A DNA stretch of 64,000 nt from VGTK01 sp046327915 (GCA_046327915.1 JAXLXO010000014.1:1-64000); one strand, 5' to 3'; numbered from the stretch's first letter, positions 41,728-51,742 are shown. Notes: a model not told the origin generated them from the letters alone. Program-made: numbers and translations.

Positions 41728-44700
41728 TCACTTTTCGCTTGGCGAGCCCTCGTCGATGCGCCACGTGACCGGATAGGTCGGGTCCTCGCGGTAGCTGCAG
41801 ATCCGGCCGGTCTGGACGGAGTTCGACAGGTGGTGTCCGAGCCTCGGACAGTCGGCCGCGATGCGGTCGATCACCTTGCGCAGCGCGCGCGTGGCGTTCA
41901 GCCGGGCGCGCTCGGCGAGCGAGCCGGCGCGGCCTACCGACGCGCCGACACCGGCCACTCGCGTCAGCTCTTCGGCGATCTCCTCGATCTCGCCGCGCAG
42001 CATCCCGGCGCGCCCGACGTCGTTGTTCTCCTCCGCCTCCGCGAGCTCGTCGCGCAGCTCGACGAGCCTCTCCCGCTGCGCCTCGCGCGCGTCCGCGTCC
42101 TGCGCACCGGCCGCACCGGACTCCGGGCCGACGTCGGCGCCGACCACGTCGAGCGCGTGCAGCTCGCGCCCCGGCTCGCGCAGCAGGGTCACGAGATAGT
42201 GCAGCCCCTTCATGTCGCGCAGGCGCACGCCCTCGTCGCCGTGCGCGATCGACCACACGTCGCCCTCACGGCGCAGCGTCGCGACACCGGCCGTCACGCG
42301 CGGAGCGGTCTCGGCGGCGGGAGCCGGCGCGGAGCGTGCGGACGCAACGCCGTCGGCATCGAGATCGCGCAGCAACCCGCCGAGGCCCAGCTCCAGCGCC
42401 GCGGCACGCGCCGCCGACGCGATCTCGTGCGCGCGCGCCGCATCGCCCGCAGCGCCGCGCAGGCGCAGCGCCCGCGACAGCTCCGCCTGCGCGAACGCGG
42501 CCTGCGCCGGAGCGCGGCACGCAACGCTCGACGCGAGCGCACCCTCGAGATGGCGTACCGCCTCGTCCGGACGCCCGACCGCCAGCGCGAGTCCGCCCAG
42601 CGGCCGCGACACCGGCCCGAGCCACGCGACTCCGGCACCGAGCACGACGTGCGCGTCCGCGTGCGGCACGAGCTTCGCGAGCAGGACCTCCGCCGACGAT
42701 GCGTCGGACAGCACGGACGATGCGTGCGCGAGACGTGCGAGCGTGGACACCCACGTGCCGTCGAACGGCAGCGCGTCGATGCGCTCGACGAGCCCGTGCA
42801 GCGCACGGCGTGCGTCGTCGTGCCGCCCGAGTGCTGCGTGCAGCGACGCGACCGCCGCGTGCCACGCCGGCAGCGTCGAGCGCGACGCGAAGTCCTGCAG
42901 CATCGCGTCCAGCTCGGCGAGACGTCCCTGCTGCTCGCGCAGCGTGAACAGCTGGATCGCGTAGAACTGGAGCACGTTGTTCTGCGATCCGCTGCGCCAG
43001 GTTCCGAGCGCTTCCTCGGTCCGCCGCTCCGCCTCCGCGAGACGTCCCAGACGGAGCGCACGCGACGCCTGCGCCACCGCGACGTGCCACGTCAGCCGCG
43101 GCAGGCGGAGACGCGCCGCGAGCGCCTCGTAGCGCAGCAGCGCGTCGTCGGCGTCGTCCATGCGGCCGAGCTCGAGAAGGTCGGCGATGCGCCAGGCGTG
43201 CGCGTGCATCGCGACCTGCGCGTCCTGCGTGCGCTGCGCCAGCTGCAGCTGCTCGTCCGCGATCGCGAGCCGTTCCGCGGCGCGTCCCGGCTCCCAGAGT
43301 GCCAGGTGGCGCGCACCGAGCGCGACCGCGAGCAGGCCCGGATCGCCGAGCGTGCGCGCCTGCGCGAGGCCTTCCTCGCTGGACGCGAGGCGCCGCGCGC
43401 GGTCGGTGAAGTAGAGCTCGCGCGACAGCGGCGGCAGCACGCGCGCACGGAGCCGCGCATCGTCGCCGCTCGCGCGCTCCGCGTCCTCGAGCAGCGCGAT
43501 CACCTCGTGGTCCGGCTGCCCGGTCTCGGAGCGCGCGGCGCTCGCGAGCGCCGCTGCGGACGCGAGACGCGTGGCGTCGCCGAGCGACTGCGCTTGACGC
43601 GCGGCCTCGACGGCGCTCGCGCGCGCCCCGTCGTCGTCGCCCGCCGCGAGGCGCGCCTCCGCGAGGCGCGACAGCAGGTCGAGACGCATCGCCGGCGGCG
43701 TCGCGCTGGTACGTGCCACGTCGAGCGCCTGCGCGAAGCTGCGCGCCGCGTCCTCGTAGCCGAGCACCTCGAGCGCGCGCTCGCCCGCACGCGCCAGCGC
43801 CTTGACGGTCCGCGCCGGGTCCGCGAGCGGCGCGGCGCGCACGAGGTGCTGCGCGAGGTCGCCCGCCGCCTCGTCGATCGCCTCGCCGCGCACCGCTTCG
43901 AGCGCGTCCGCGAGCGCCAGGTGGTGCGCGCGCCGGACGTCGGGCGGAAGCTCGCTGCGCAACGCCTCGGCGACCAGCTGGTGCGCGAAGCGCGGCGCAC
44001 CGGGTGCGTCCGGTGCGTCGATCAGGACGCCGCTCGCGAACGCCGGGCCGAGCCGCGTCAGCGCGTCGCGGACGTCGAGCCCGCTCGCGCGCGCGAGTAC
44101 CGCGAGATCAACGCCCGGACCGCCGAGCGCGGCCACGTCGAGCAGCGCGCGCGTCTCTCCCGCGAGCAGGTCGAGACGCCGCAGCACGGCGTCGCGGAGG
44201 CCGAGCGGCAGCTCGAGGTCCTCGATCCTCAGCTCGGGCCAGTCGAGGCGTCCCGCGCGCCGCAGGAGACCGATCACCTCGGTGACGAAGAAGCTGTTGC
44301 CACCGGTCGCGGCGTGCACCGCATCGACGACGGCGCGCGACGGCACGACGTTCGCGGTCGCGGCCCCGTAGTCGGCGATCTCGTCCGGCGTGAGCCCGGG
44401 GAGCGGCACGCGCTCGGCGAGACGCGCGAGATCCGCGCGCAGGTGCGGCGCCTCGGGCACGTCGGGCAGTTCGCTCTCGCGGCAGGTCGCGACGACGAGC
44501 ACACGCCGCTGCCGCACCTCGGGTCCCAGGAACCGCAGCAGCAGCAGGCTCTCGCTGTCCGCCCAGTGCAGGTCGTCGAGGACGATGGCGAGCGGCTCGT
44601 CGGCGATGACGTCGAGCAGATCGGTGACCGCGTCGAACAGGCGGAAGCGTGCCGCCGGCGATCCCGGCGGCGCCTGATCGTCGGCACCGGCCGACGCGCC

Positions 44701-45042
44701 AAAGACGTCGGACAGCTCGGGCAGCAGCCGCGCGAGATCCGCGCCGCCGAAGGTCAGGGCGTCGCGCAGGCGATCGCGCGGCGTGGCGGCGATCACCGGC
44801 CGGAGCGCCTCGAGCCACGGCCAGAAGGCCGGCGCACCGCCGCCCTCGCGGCAGCGCCCCCACCACACGCGCGGTGTGCCCGGCGCGCCGATGACCTCCT
44901 CGACGACGCGCGTCTTGCCGATGCCGGCCTCGCCGGTCACCAGCACGATGCGTCCGGCGCCGTCGCCCGCCGCGGCCCAATGCCGAGCCAGCGTCGCCGA
45001 CTCGCTCCGCCGCCCGACGAACGTCACCGCACCCGCCGCCAT
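41728..45042 (-). CDS. Large AAA-type ATPase with TPR-like repeats (signal-transduction ATPase)
   Basis: A 1104-residue protein. The N-terminal AAA_16/STAND-type NTPase has FVGRRSESATLARHW, P-loop VTGEAGIGKTRVVEE (about residues 37-51) and Walker B PLAIVLDDLHWADSESLLLL. The middle 600 residues are Ala/Arg-rich TPR-like helical pairs. The C-terminus (VWSIAHGDEGVRLRDMKGLHYLVTLLREPGRELHAL...RLNATRALRKVIDRIAADCPRLGHHLSNSVQTGRICSYREDP) is a conserved output domain seen in bacterial regulatory ATPases. No LuxR-type HTH or kinase is present. It shares architecture with the kinase-ATPase at 46.5-50.2 kb and may be its partner. Confidence 0.85.
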   Translation of the reverse strand: MAAGAVTFVGRRSESATLARHWAAAGDGAGRIVLVTGEAGIGKTRVVEEVIGAPGTPRVWWGRCREGGGAPAFWPWLEALRPVIAATPRDRLRDALTFGGADLARLLPELSDVFGASAGADDQAPPGSPAARFRLFDAVTDLLDVIADEPLAIVLDDLHWADSESLLLLRFLGPEVRQRRVLVVATCRESELPDVPEAPHLRADLARLAERVPLPGLTPDEIADYGAATANVVPSRAVVDAVHAATGGNSFFVTEVIGLLRRAGRLDWPELRIEDLELPLGLRDAVLRRLDLLAGETRALLDVAALGGPGVDLAVLARASGLDVRDALTRLGPAFASGVLIDAPDAPGAPRFAHQLVAEALRSELPPDVRRAHHLALADALEAVRGEAIDEAAGDLAQHLVRAAPLADPARTVKALARAGERALEVLGYEDAARSFAQALDVARTSATPPAMRLDLLSRLAEARLAAGDDDGARASAVEAARQAQSLGDATRLASAAALASAARSETGQPDHEVIALLEDAERASGDDARLRARVLPPLSRELYFTDRARRLASSEEGLAQARTLGDPGLLAVALGARHLALWEPGRAAERLAIADEQLQLAQRTQDAQVAMHAHAWRIADLLELGRMDDADDALLRYEALAARLRLPRLTWHVAVAQASRALRLGRLAEAERRTEEALGTWRSGSQNNVLQFYAIQLFTLREQQGRLAELDAMLQDFASRSTLPAWHAAVASLHAALGRHDDARRALHGLVERIDALPFDGTWVSTLARLAHASSVLSDASSAEVLLAKLVPHADAHVVLGAGVAWLGPVSRPLGGLALAVGRPDEAVRHLEGALASSVACRAPAQAAFAQAELSRALRLRGAAGDAARAHEIASAARAAALELGLGGLLRDLDADGVASARSAPAPAAETAPRVTAGVATLRREGDVWSIAHGDEGVRLRDMKGLHYLVTLLREPGRELHALDVVGADVGPESGAAGAQDADAREAQRERLVELRDELAEAEENNDVGRAGMLRGEIEEIAEELTRVAGVGASVGRAGSLAERARLNATRALRKVIDRIAADCPRLGHHLSNSVQTGRICSYREDPTYPVTWRIDEGSPSEK

Positions 45043-45094
45043 CACGTCGATCTGTCGGCATTCCGCCGCACCGACGCAAACACGGCCGGCGCGA

Positions 45095-46411
45095 TCAGTG
45101 CGCGGTTCCCAAACCTTCCTCGATCTCCTCCAGCGTCAAGCCACGCGTCTCGGGCGCGTACAGCAGCACGACGATCGCACCGAGCACCGGACCGATCGCC
45201 ATCAGTCCGACCGCATCGGGGATGCCGATCTCGATCGCCAGCGCGCCGATGAGCGCGGGCGTCGCGAACTCCATCACGCGGCCGAAGAGATTCGTCGTCC
45301 AGCTGTAACCGGTCGCCCGGATCGCGGTGGGGAAGAGCTCCGTCGCATAGGTGTTGGTCGCCGCGTTGGCGCCGAGGAAGCTGACGACGGTCACCGACAT
45401 GAGCGCCATCTGCAGCAGCAGGTCTGGCGAGTCGGTGCGGAAGAGAAGAAAGATCGAGATCGCCGCGAGCACGTAGAAGCCGGCGCACGTCCAGCGGCGG
45501 CCGAGGCGGTCCATCGACCACGCCGCGAGCGGCGATCCGAGCACGAAGCCCGCGAGGTAGCCGACCGCGACCACGCCGCCGTACTCGGCCGCGCTGTAGC
45601 CGAGGTTGCGCGCCGCGTGGATCGTCCAGAACGTCGTCGCCGGCGACGTCACCAGGTGGTTGCAGTTCCAGATCAGCGTCACCAGCAGCGTCCGGCCGCG
45701 GTATTGCGGCTGGAACGGCACGCGCAGGTGATCCCACATCTGCGCCCACGTCTGCGTGCCACGCTCGCGCGCGACCTGCTCGTAGCGGCGCGTCTCGCGC
45801 ATGCCCAGGCGGAAGAAGAAGATCAGCGCGAGCGGCACCAGACCGATCGCGTACATGAACCGCCAGTCGTGGTGCTTCAGCACCCAGCCGGCGGCGAGGA
45901 ACGCGACGATCGTGCCGAGCGCGGCGACGCCCGACAGCAGCGCGATGCCGAAGCCGCGCCAGCGCGTCGGGTACTCCTCGCCGATGATGATCAGCGACAG
46001 CGCGAACTCGCTGGCGAGGAAGACGCGCGCGCCGAGCTGGTAGAAGGTGAAGCTCTCGATCGTCGTCGACAGCGCCGTCAAGCCGGTGAACAGCGCGTAG
46101 CCGAGGATCGTCAGCGTGATCAGCAGCCGGCGTCCGTACGCGTCGGCGAACACCAGCACGAAGAACGACACGACGGAGCCGAGGCGCGCGACCGCGACCA
46201 CCGTGCCCCAGGCGCGATCGTCGAGCGCGTACTGCTGCTGCACGAAGGGCGCGACGGTGGCGAGGATGGCGCCGTCGAAGCCGTCGAAGAACGTCGCCGA
46301 GGCGAGCATCGCGAGCAGCGCCCACAGGTACGGGCTCATCTCCTCGGCTTCGACCCGGCCGGCAAGCCCGGCCTCCTTGCGCGCGCGAGCGGCCTCGGGT
46401 GGAACGACCAT
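45095..46411 (-). CDS. MFS transporter (sugar-porter-like)
   Basis: A 438-residue protein with about 12 transmembrane helices. MFS signatures include DAYGRRLLITLTIL after helix 2 (loop 2-3), the GEEYPTRWRGFGIALL segment, a central cytoplasmic loop (RRYEQVARERGTQTWAQMWDHL) and MDRLGRRWTCAGFY in the second half. It probably imports organic acids or aromatic compounds, or exports small molecules. It lies between the kinase-ATPase and the second ATPase on the same strand, so the three may be transcribed together. Confidence 0.88.
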   Translation of the reverse strand: MVVPPEAARARKEAGLAGRVEAEEMSPYLWALLAMLASATFFDGFDGAILATVAPFVQQQYALDDRAWGTVVAVARLGSVVSFFVLVFADAYGRRLLITLTILGYALFTGLTALSTTIESFTFYQLGARVFLASEFALSLIIIGEEYPTRWRGFGIALLSGVAALGTIVAFLAAGWVLKHHDWRFMYAIGLVPLALIFFFRLGMRETRRYEQVARERGTQTWAQMWDHLRVPFQPQYRGRTLLVTLIWNCNHLVTSPATTFWTIHAARNLGYSAAEYGGVVAVGYLAGFVLGSPLAAWSMDRLGRRWTCAGFYVLAAISIFLLFRTDSPDLLLQMALMSVTVVSFLGANAATNTYATELFPTAIRATGYSWTTNLFGRVMEFATPALIGALAIEIGIPDAVGLMAIGPVLGAIVVLLYAPETRGLTLEEIEEGLGTAH

Positions 46412-46491
46412 CGGCGCCACTTCACCCGATCCGGGCGGGCCGCACAAACGCTGCTCCCGGCGCAGCAGACCGCGGCGCGGAAGGCGCCGCG

Positions 46492-49400
46492 TCAGCGCGC
46501 GACGTGGTCGAGGTCCGGGAATCCCGGCACGAGGGCCGCCGCGAGACGCGCGGGGTGCACCGCGCCGAGACGCCGCATCGCGTCCGCGCAGCGTTCGGCC
46601 GATTCGCCGACGCCGAGACGCGCGAGGTGGAGCCGCACCGCGGCCGCGTGCATCCGCATGTCGAGACGGTCGAACGCGGCGGCCGCCGCCGCGAGGCCGG
46701 CGATCGCGGACGTCCGGTCGCCCTGCTGCCACGCGATCCCGGCGCGGAGCGCGATCATCGACGGCTGGATCCAGTCGACGCGCGAGCGCGCCATGCGGCG
46801 CACGGTGCGGCGCAGGAAACGCAGCATCGCGCCGCGCCGGCGTCCGCCCCGTGCCGCGAGCACGAGCGCCGCACGCGCGCGCACCTCCATGAGGTCGAAG
46901 CGCACGCCTTCGATCTGCAGCAGCAGCTGGCGGCGCAGCCGCGGCCACGCCGCGGTCGTCATCGCCCAGGCGCGCTCCGGATCACCGGCGTACACATCGA
47001 TCATCGCTTCCGCCTGCAAGGCGCAGTACTCGTGGAACGGCGCGAGCGTCGCAGCGGCGCGCGCCTCGGCGACCTGGCGTCGCGCGAGCTCCGGATCGTC
47101 GGCCGCGAGCCACGCGAGCGCCGTCGTGCCGAGCCGGGTCGCGACGACGCCGTACAGATCGTCGCGCTCGAACGCGCGCTGCTGGGCGTCGACGATCCAG
47201 GCACGTGCGCGGCCGAGCTCTCCCATGCCGAGCAACGCGTTGCCGACGCCCATCTCGAGGTTGACCGTCTCCCACGTCGTCCCCACGTGGCGCGCGCGGC
47301 TGAGGCGCAGCGCGCGCTCGCACAGCGCGAGCGACTCGGCGAAGGAGCGCGCGCTCCACGCGACCGTCGAGCGGGCGCTCAGCACCAGCAGCTCGAGGTG
47401 CGGGTCGCCGACGGCCGTCGCGATGCGCGACGCCTCCTCGACCACGGCCTCCGCACGCGGCCGCATGCGCGCACCGCCCTCCCACATCATGATCCCGGCC
47501 TCGGTGCACAGCGCACGCACGAGATGGTGCGGATCGCCCGTGTGCCGTGCGAGCAGCGAGTGGCGGAGCTGGAAATCGGTCCCGCGGACGATGTCGAGGA
47601 GGCAGAGGCCGACCGCGGCCGCCCAGTAGAGCTCGAGGCGCTCCTTCTCCTGCTCGGTCGCGCCCCGCGGCCGCGCCACGACCCGCGCGGGTCCGACGCG
47701 CTTCCGGACCGCGAGCAGCGCGCGGCGCACGCCCACGGACAGCAACGCTCCGGGCGTCGTGCGCGGAGCGCGCACGTCGCACGCGTCGAGCGTCGCGCGG
47801 AGCGCTGCGCGCCCCTCGTCGTAGCGGCCGCTCCGCATGTACAGCTCGACGGCGCGACGCAGCATCTTGACGCGGCGCGTGTCCGACGGCGCCTCGATCT
47901 CCAGCGCCGCGGCCGCGGACTCGAGGTGCCGCGCGGCGTCGGTCGCGCGGCCGGCGAACATCAGCATGCGTCCGATGCGCGCGTGAAGCACCCACGCCGG
48001 CACGCTGGTCGTGCCGAGCGCGAGGGCCCGCGCGTAGAGACCGGCCGCCTGGTGGAACGCGAGGTCCGCGGCGGCGCGCCGTCCCGACGCCAGCGCGAGC
48101 TCGGCCGCTCGGGCGACCTCGCCCGCCTGCTCGTAGTGATGCACGAGGACGCGCGGGTCGACGTCGCGTCCCGCCCCCAGCGCGCCTGCCACCGCGAGGT
48201 GCAGCGCGCGGCGCCGCTCCCCGGGCAGACGATCGAGAATCGTCTCGCGGATCCGATCGTGCACGATCGCGTCCGCGACGCGCCCGTCCGACGGCACCGG
48301 GCGCGCGAGACGGCGCGCATGCAGCAGGGCGAGCGTCGGACGGAGATCGTCGTCGCCGCCGAGCGCGACGCGTGCGACCTCGCGATCGAGCGTGCGGCCC
48401 GCGACCGCGAGCAGCTCGAGCGCGTCGCGCGCCGCCGCGGGCAGACGATCGACGCGCGCCGTGATCACCGACGCGAGGTCCGTCGCGGCGGCGTGCGCGC
48501 TCCGCGCCGTCTCGCTCTGCTCGGCGAGCTCGCGCGCGAACTCGAGCGCGAACATCGGACTGCCCTGCGCCTCGTCCGCGATGCGCGACGCCGGCACCGA
48601 CGAATCGTCGCCGAGGACGGAGCGCACGAGCGCGGCGGTCTCCTCGGCCGGCAGCGGCCCGAGCGGCACGACGCGCTCGAGCCGCGGCCCGGACGGCGCG
48701 GCACCGGCGCGGCCGAGCGTCTCCAGCATCGGCCCCGCGGCGCCCTGCTCGTCGCGGAACGAGAGCACGAGCAGGATGCGCGGCGCGTCCGGCGCACGCA
48801 GCAGCTCGCCGATCAGCGCCGCGCTGTCGAGATCGCCCCACTGCGCATCGTCGATCCACAGCACCACCGGACGCGATGCCGCGACGCGGGCGAGCAGCTC
48901 GCGCAACGCGGCGAACGCGTCGTCACGACCCTTCGCCGGATCGACGTCGGCGCCGCCGCGAGCGACGGCGCGCGCGACGCGCGGCACGCGGCCGAGGATC
49001 GGGAAGATGCGCCGCGCCGACGCGATGTCGTCCGGCATCAGCTGCTTGACGGCATCGTCGCCGAGCTGTCCGAGGTGGCGCGCGAGCGCGTCGATCGCGC
49101 CGTCGAGCGCCTTGAACGGGATCGCCTCGTGCGGATGGCAGCGCGCCGCGAGGACCAGCGCGCCGCGCTCCGCGGCGCGCCGCGCGAAGGTCTCGACGAG
49201 CGTCGTCTTGCCGATGCCCGACGGACCGGTGAGCTGCAGCGTCGCGGCACCGGCGCGGCTTCGCTCGAGCGCGTCGTCGAGCATCGCCAGCTCGGCAGCG
49301 CGGCCCACGAGCGGCGCCTGCGGCAGCGGAGTCTCCGTCTCGGCAGCGGCAGCCGTACCCGAGCCCGGCGCGAGGCGGGCGACGACGTCGTTGCCGACCG

Positions 49401-50199
49401 GGCGCCGCACCGGATCGATCTCGAGCAGCGCGAGCGCGAGCGCGTCGAGATCCTCCGGCGTCGCGGGCTCGCGCATGCGCGGCGGCGCCGGACGTCGCGC
49501 CTTGCCCGACAGCACGTCGAGCAGCGTCTCGCCCTCGAACGGCATCCGGCCGGTGAGCGTCTCGTAGAGCATGACGCCGGCGCCGAACCAGTCGCTCGCG
49601 ATGCTCGCGCCGCGCCCCGCGAGCTGCTCGGGCGCGAGGTAGCCCATGGTCCCCGCGGTTCCGGGCGCGTCGTCGTCGGACGACACGTCGAGCGCGAGAC
49701 CGAAGTCGAGCAGCACCACGCGTCCGTCGCGCGCGATCAGCACGTTTCCCGGCTTGACGTCGCGGTGCAGGATGCCGTGCCGGTGCAGCGCGTCGAGCCC
49801 CGCCGCGAGCTGCAGCATCGCGCCGCGCAGATCCGCGTGGACCGCCACCGTGGGCTCGCCGGCGGCGAGCCGCTCGCGGAAGGTCTCGACGAAGTCCGCG
49901 CCCTCGATCAGCTCCATGGTGAAGAAGCGCTCGTCGCCCTCGATCACGAGGTCGAAGAACGACACCAGGTTGGGATGCGCGAGGCGGGCGAGCGTGCGGA
50001 ACTCGCGCTTCAGGCGGTAGAGCGCGTCGGCACCCGGCGCGCGCAGCGTCTTCAGCGCGACGACGCGCCCGAGGCGGCGATCGAAGGCACGGTGGACGAG
50101 TCCTGCGCGCCCGCCGCCGATCACGCCGCGCAGCTCGTAGCGGTCGGCGAGCGCGACCTTCGGCGCGCGATCGTCCCGCTCTTTCCATGCGAGTGCCAC
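46492..50199 (-). CDS. Ser/Thr protein kinase fused to AAA ATPase and TPR (PknK-like)
   Basis: A 1235-residue protein from a GTG start. Residues 20-285 are a Hanks-type kinase: a Gly loop in variant form (GVIGGGRAGLVH), VALKTLR lysine, catalytic loop HRDVKPGNVLI, DFG as LLDFGLAL and an APE-like YLAPEQLAGR. Residues about 295-560 are an ATPase with LVGRAAELAML, P-loop LTGPSGIGKTTLVETF and VVLWIDDAQWGDLDSAAL. The rest is TPR-like helical repeats. This is the PknK-type architecture, in which ATPase-TPR domains sense partners or ligands and the kinase phosphorylates targets. It is divergent from a DsbA gene with an AT-rich palindrome between. Confidence 0.9.
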   Translation of the reverse strand: MALAWKERDDRAPKVALADRYELRGVIGGGRAGLVHRAFDRRLGRVVALKTLRAPGADALYRLKREFRTLARLAHPNLVSFFDLVIEGDERFFTMELIEGADFVETFRERLAAGEPTVAVHADLRGAMLQLAAGLDALHRHGILHRDVKPGNVLIARDGRVVLLDFGLALDVSSDDDAPGTAGTMGYLAPEQLAGRGASIASDWFGAGVMLYETLTGRMPFEGETLLDVLSGKARRPAPPRMREPATPEDLDALALALLEIDPVRRPVGNDVVARLAPGSGTAAAAETETPLPQAPLVGRAAELAMLDDALERSRAGAATLQLTGPSGIGKTTLVETFARRAAERGALVLAARCHPHEAIPFKALDGAIDALARHLGQLGDDAVKQLMPDDIASARRIFPILGRVPRVARAVARGGADVDPAKGRDDAFAALRELLARVAASRPVVLWIDDAQWGDLDSAALIGELLRAPDAPRILLVLSFRDEQGAAGPMLETLGRAGAAPSGPRLERVVPLGPLPAEETAALVRSVLGDDSSVPASRIADEAQGSPMFALEFARELAEQSETARSAHAAATDLASVITARVDRLPAAARDALELLAVAGRTLDREVARVALGGDDDLRPTLALLHARRLARPVPSDGRVADAIVHDRIRETILDRLPGERRRALHLAVAGALGAGRDVDPRVLVHHYEQAGEVARAAELALASGRRAAADLAFHQAAGLYARALALGTTSVPAWVLHARIGRMLMFAGRATDAARHLESAAAALEIEAPSDTRRVKMLRRAVELYMRSGRYDEGRAALRATLDACDVRAPRTTPGALLSVGVRRALLAVRKRVGPARVVARPRGATEQEKERLELYWAAAVGLCLLDIVRGTDFQLRHSLLARHTGDPHHLVRALCTEAGIMMWEGGARMRPRAEAVVEEASRIATAVGDPHLELLVLSARSTVAWSARSFAESLALCERALRLSRARHVGTTWETVNLEMGVGNALLGMGELGRARAWIVDAQQRAFERDDLYGVVATRLGTTALAWLAADDPELARRQVAEARAAATLAPFHEYCALQAEAMIDVYAGDPERAWAMTTAAWPRLRRQLLLQIEGVRFDLMEVRARAALVLAARGGRRRGAMLRFLRRTVRRMARSRVDWIQPSMIALRAGIAWQQGDRTSAIAGLAAAAAAFDRLDMRMHAAAVRLHLARLGVGESAERCADAMRRLGAVHPARLAAALVPGFPDLDHVAR

Positions 50200-50232
50200 G
50201 TCCTGCGGACCCTAGCGCACTCGGCGCGCTTC

Positions 50233-50245
50233 TGAAAAGTTTTCA
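50233..50245. promoter_or_regulatory. AT-rich palindrome TGAAAA-G-TTTTCA
   Basis: A perfect 6+6 inverted repeat 34 bp upstream of the kinase-ATPase start and 53 bp before the divergent DsbA-like gene. It stands out in a 70% G+C region and looks like a repressor-binding site. Confidence 0.5.
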
Positions 50246-50298
50246 ATGTCGCCCGGCGACGCCTCCGCCCAGGGGACGAGCGTGATAGGGTCCGCGCC

Positions 50299-50919
50299 GT
50301 GTCGTCGCTGCGCCTGATCGTCTACTCCGACTACCTCTGCCCCTGGTGCTACAACGCCGCGGTCCGGCTCGAGCGGCTCGAGGAGGAGCTCGACGGGAAG
50401 GTGGAGCTCGCCTGGCGGACCTATCTGCTGCGCCCCGAGCCCGATCCGCGCCGGACGCTCGAGAAGTTCCGCACCTACACGCGCTCGTGGCTCACGCCGG
50501 CGGGTGAGCCCGACGCGGGGACCTTCCGGACCTGGCAGGGCGACGCCGGCCCGCCGACGCACAGCATCCCGCCGCACCTCCTCGCGAAGGCCGCGGCGTC
50601 GCTCGGCGGCGACGCGTTCCGCCGCATCCACCGCGCGCTCCTCGAGGCGTACTTCGGCCACAGCCGCGACGTCACCGACGAGGGCACGCTGCGCGCGATC
50701 TGGTGCGAGACCGGGCTGCCCGAGGCGGACTTCGCGCGCGCCGCCGAGCCGAGCTTCCTCGAGCAGACGCTCGCCGAGCACGCGGAAGCCGTCAGGCTCG
50801 GCATGACTGGCGTTCCGACGGTGCACGTCGAAGGCGACGATGCGTTCGTGACCGGGGCGTACCCGATCGAGATGTACCGGCGCTGGGTCACGCGGCGGCT
50901 CGCCGCGGCGGACGCGTGA
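50299..50919 (+). CDS. DsbA-family FrnE-like oxidoreductase
   Basis: A 206-residue thioredoxin-fold protein with active-site CPWC at residues 14-17 (YSDYLCPWCYN) and the cis-Pro loop GMTGVPTVHVEG. A helical insert of about 110 residues is typical of the FrnE/2-hydroxychromene-2-carboxylate-isomerase-like group. No signal peptide is present, so it works in the cytoplasm. It starts at GTG; TAGGGT (50286-50291) 7 nt upstream could be a -10 of a leaderless transcript. Confidence 0.88.
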   Translation: MSSLRLIVYSDYLCPWCYNAAVRLERLEEELDGKVELAWRTYLLRPEPDPRRTLEKFRTYTRSWLTPAGEPDAGTFRTWQGDAGPPTHSIPPHLLAKAAASLGGDAFRRIHRALLEAYFGHSRDVTDEGTLRAIWCETGLPEADFARAAEPSFLEQTLAEHAEAVRLGMTGVPTVHVEGDDAFVTGAYPIEMYRRWVTRRLAAADA

Positions 50920-51001
50920 GCGGAGGCGACGCGTTTCCCGCGCCCGTCCGTGCCTGCTAGAGTCCGCGCCGTTCGCAGGTGGGGAGAACGGACGGAGAAG
51001 G

Positions 51002-51742
51002 ATGCGACGGATCAGCAGCTCGGCCCCGGGACGCAGGCGACTGGCCGGCTCCCTGACGGCGATGGCGCTGCTCGCGACGACCGCGGGCGCGCAGGACGAG
51101 GCGTCGCGGCTCGTGAACCACACCGCGCAGGGCTACTCGCTCGACGCGAACGCGACCCCGGTGGTGCAGGTGCTGAACGAGGTCGGCCAGCAGGCCGGCT
51201 TCACCGTCGAGGCTCCGGACACGTTCAACTCGCAGATCACGGCATCGATGCAGGACGTGCCGCTCGACCAGCTGCTGCGCCGCGTGCTGCGCGACGAGAA
51301 CTACATCATCGTCTATCGTGGCGGCGTGCAGAAGACGTCGGTCTCGGGCGACAAGATCGACAAGATCTTCCTGCTGTCGCAGGCGGCTGCCGGGGGACCG
51401 AGGCCGCCCGGCGGCGGCTCGCCGCTCGCGGGACCGGGCAGCGCGGGACCGGGCCATGCGCCGGTCAATCCGGGCATGCGGGGCGCGCCACCGCCGCCGC
51501 CGAACGAGGAGGAAGGCGGCGACATCGCGACGCGCTCGGCGCGTGCGCGCGCCCGCGCAGAGTCGCGGCGCGCCGCGCTCGGCGACGGACAGCAGGCGGC
51601 GCCGGGCGGGCAGATGGCGAATCCCGCGCAGATGGTCCCGCACTCCGAGGACTTCACGCCGCCGCCGATCGACGAGCCGTCCGCACCGCACAGCGGTGAG
51701 ATCCCGGCGGTCGACGTCCCTCCCGCCGACGACGAGGAGTAG
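51002..51742 (+). CDS. Secreted STN-domain protein with Pro/Gly-rich tail
   Basis: A 246-residue exported protein (signal to about residue 30, TTAGA|Q). Residues 38-105 form an STN (secretin and TonB N-terminal short) domain: GYSLDANATPVVQVLNEVGQQAGFTVEAPDTFNSQITASMQDVPLDQLLRRVLRDENYIIVYR. The remainder is Gly/Pro-rich low complexity with an acidic end (VPPADDEE) and has no secretin or TonB-receptor barrel. STN domains normally gate secretins or transmit FecIR-type signals, so this orphan may be a periplasmic adaptor. It lies upstream of the dispersed repeat copy 3. Confidence 0.8.
   Translation: MRRISSSAPGRRRLAGSLTAMALLATTAGAQDEASRLVNHTAQGYSLDANATPVVQVLNEVGQQAGFTVEAPDTFNSQITASMQDVPLDQLLRRVLRDENYIIVYRGGVQKTSVSGDKIDKIFLLSQAAAGGPRPPGGGSPLAGPGSAGPGHAPVNPGMRGAPPPPPNEEEGGDIATRSARARARAESRRAALGDGQQAAPGGQMANPAQMVPHSEDFTPPPIDEPSAPHSGEIPAVDVPPADDEE

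Noticed and set aside
41830..45252. An 1140-codon open frame antisense to the large ATPase gene
   Set aside because: High G+C removes stop codons from other frames. The translation is Arg-rich without domain features, while the opposite strand encodes a clear ATPase.
46399..50235. A 1278-codon open frame antisense to the kinase-ATPase gene
   Set aside because: Same GC artefact: low-complexity Arg/Ala/His-rich translation, no motifs, exactly mirroring the real gene.
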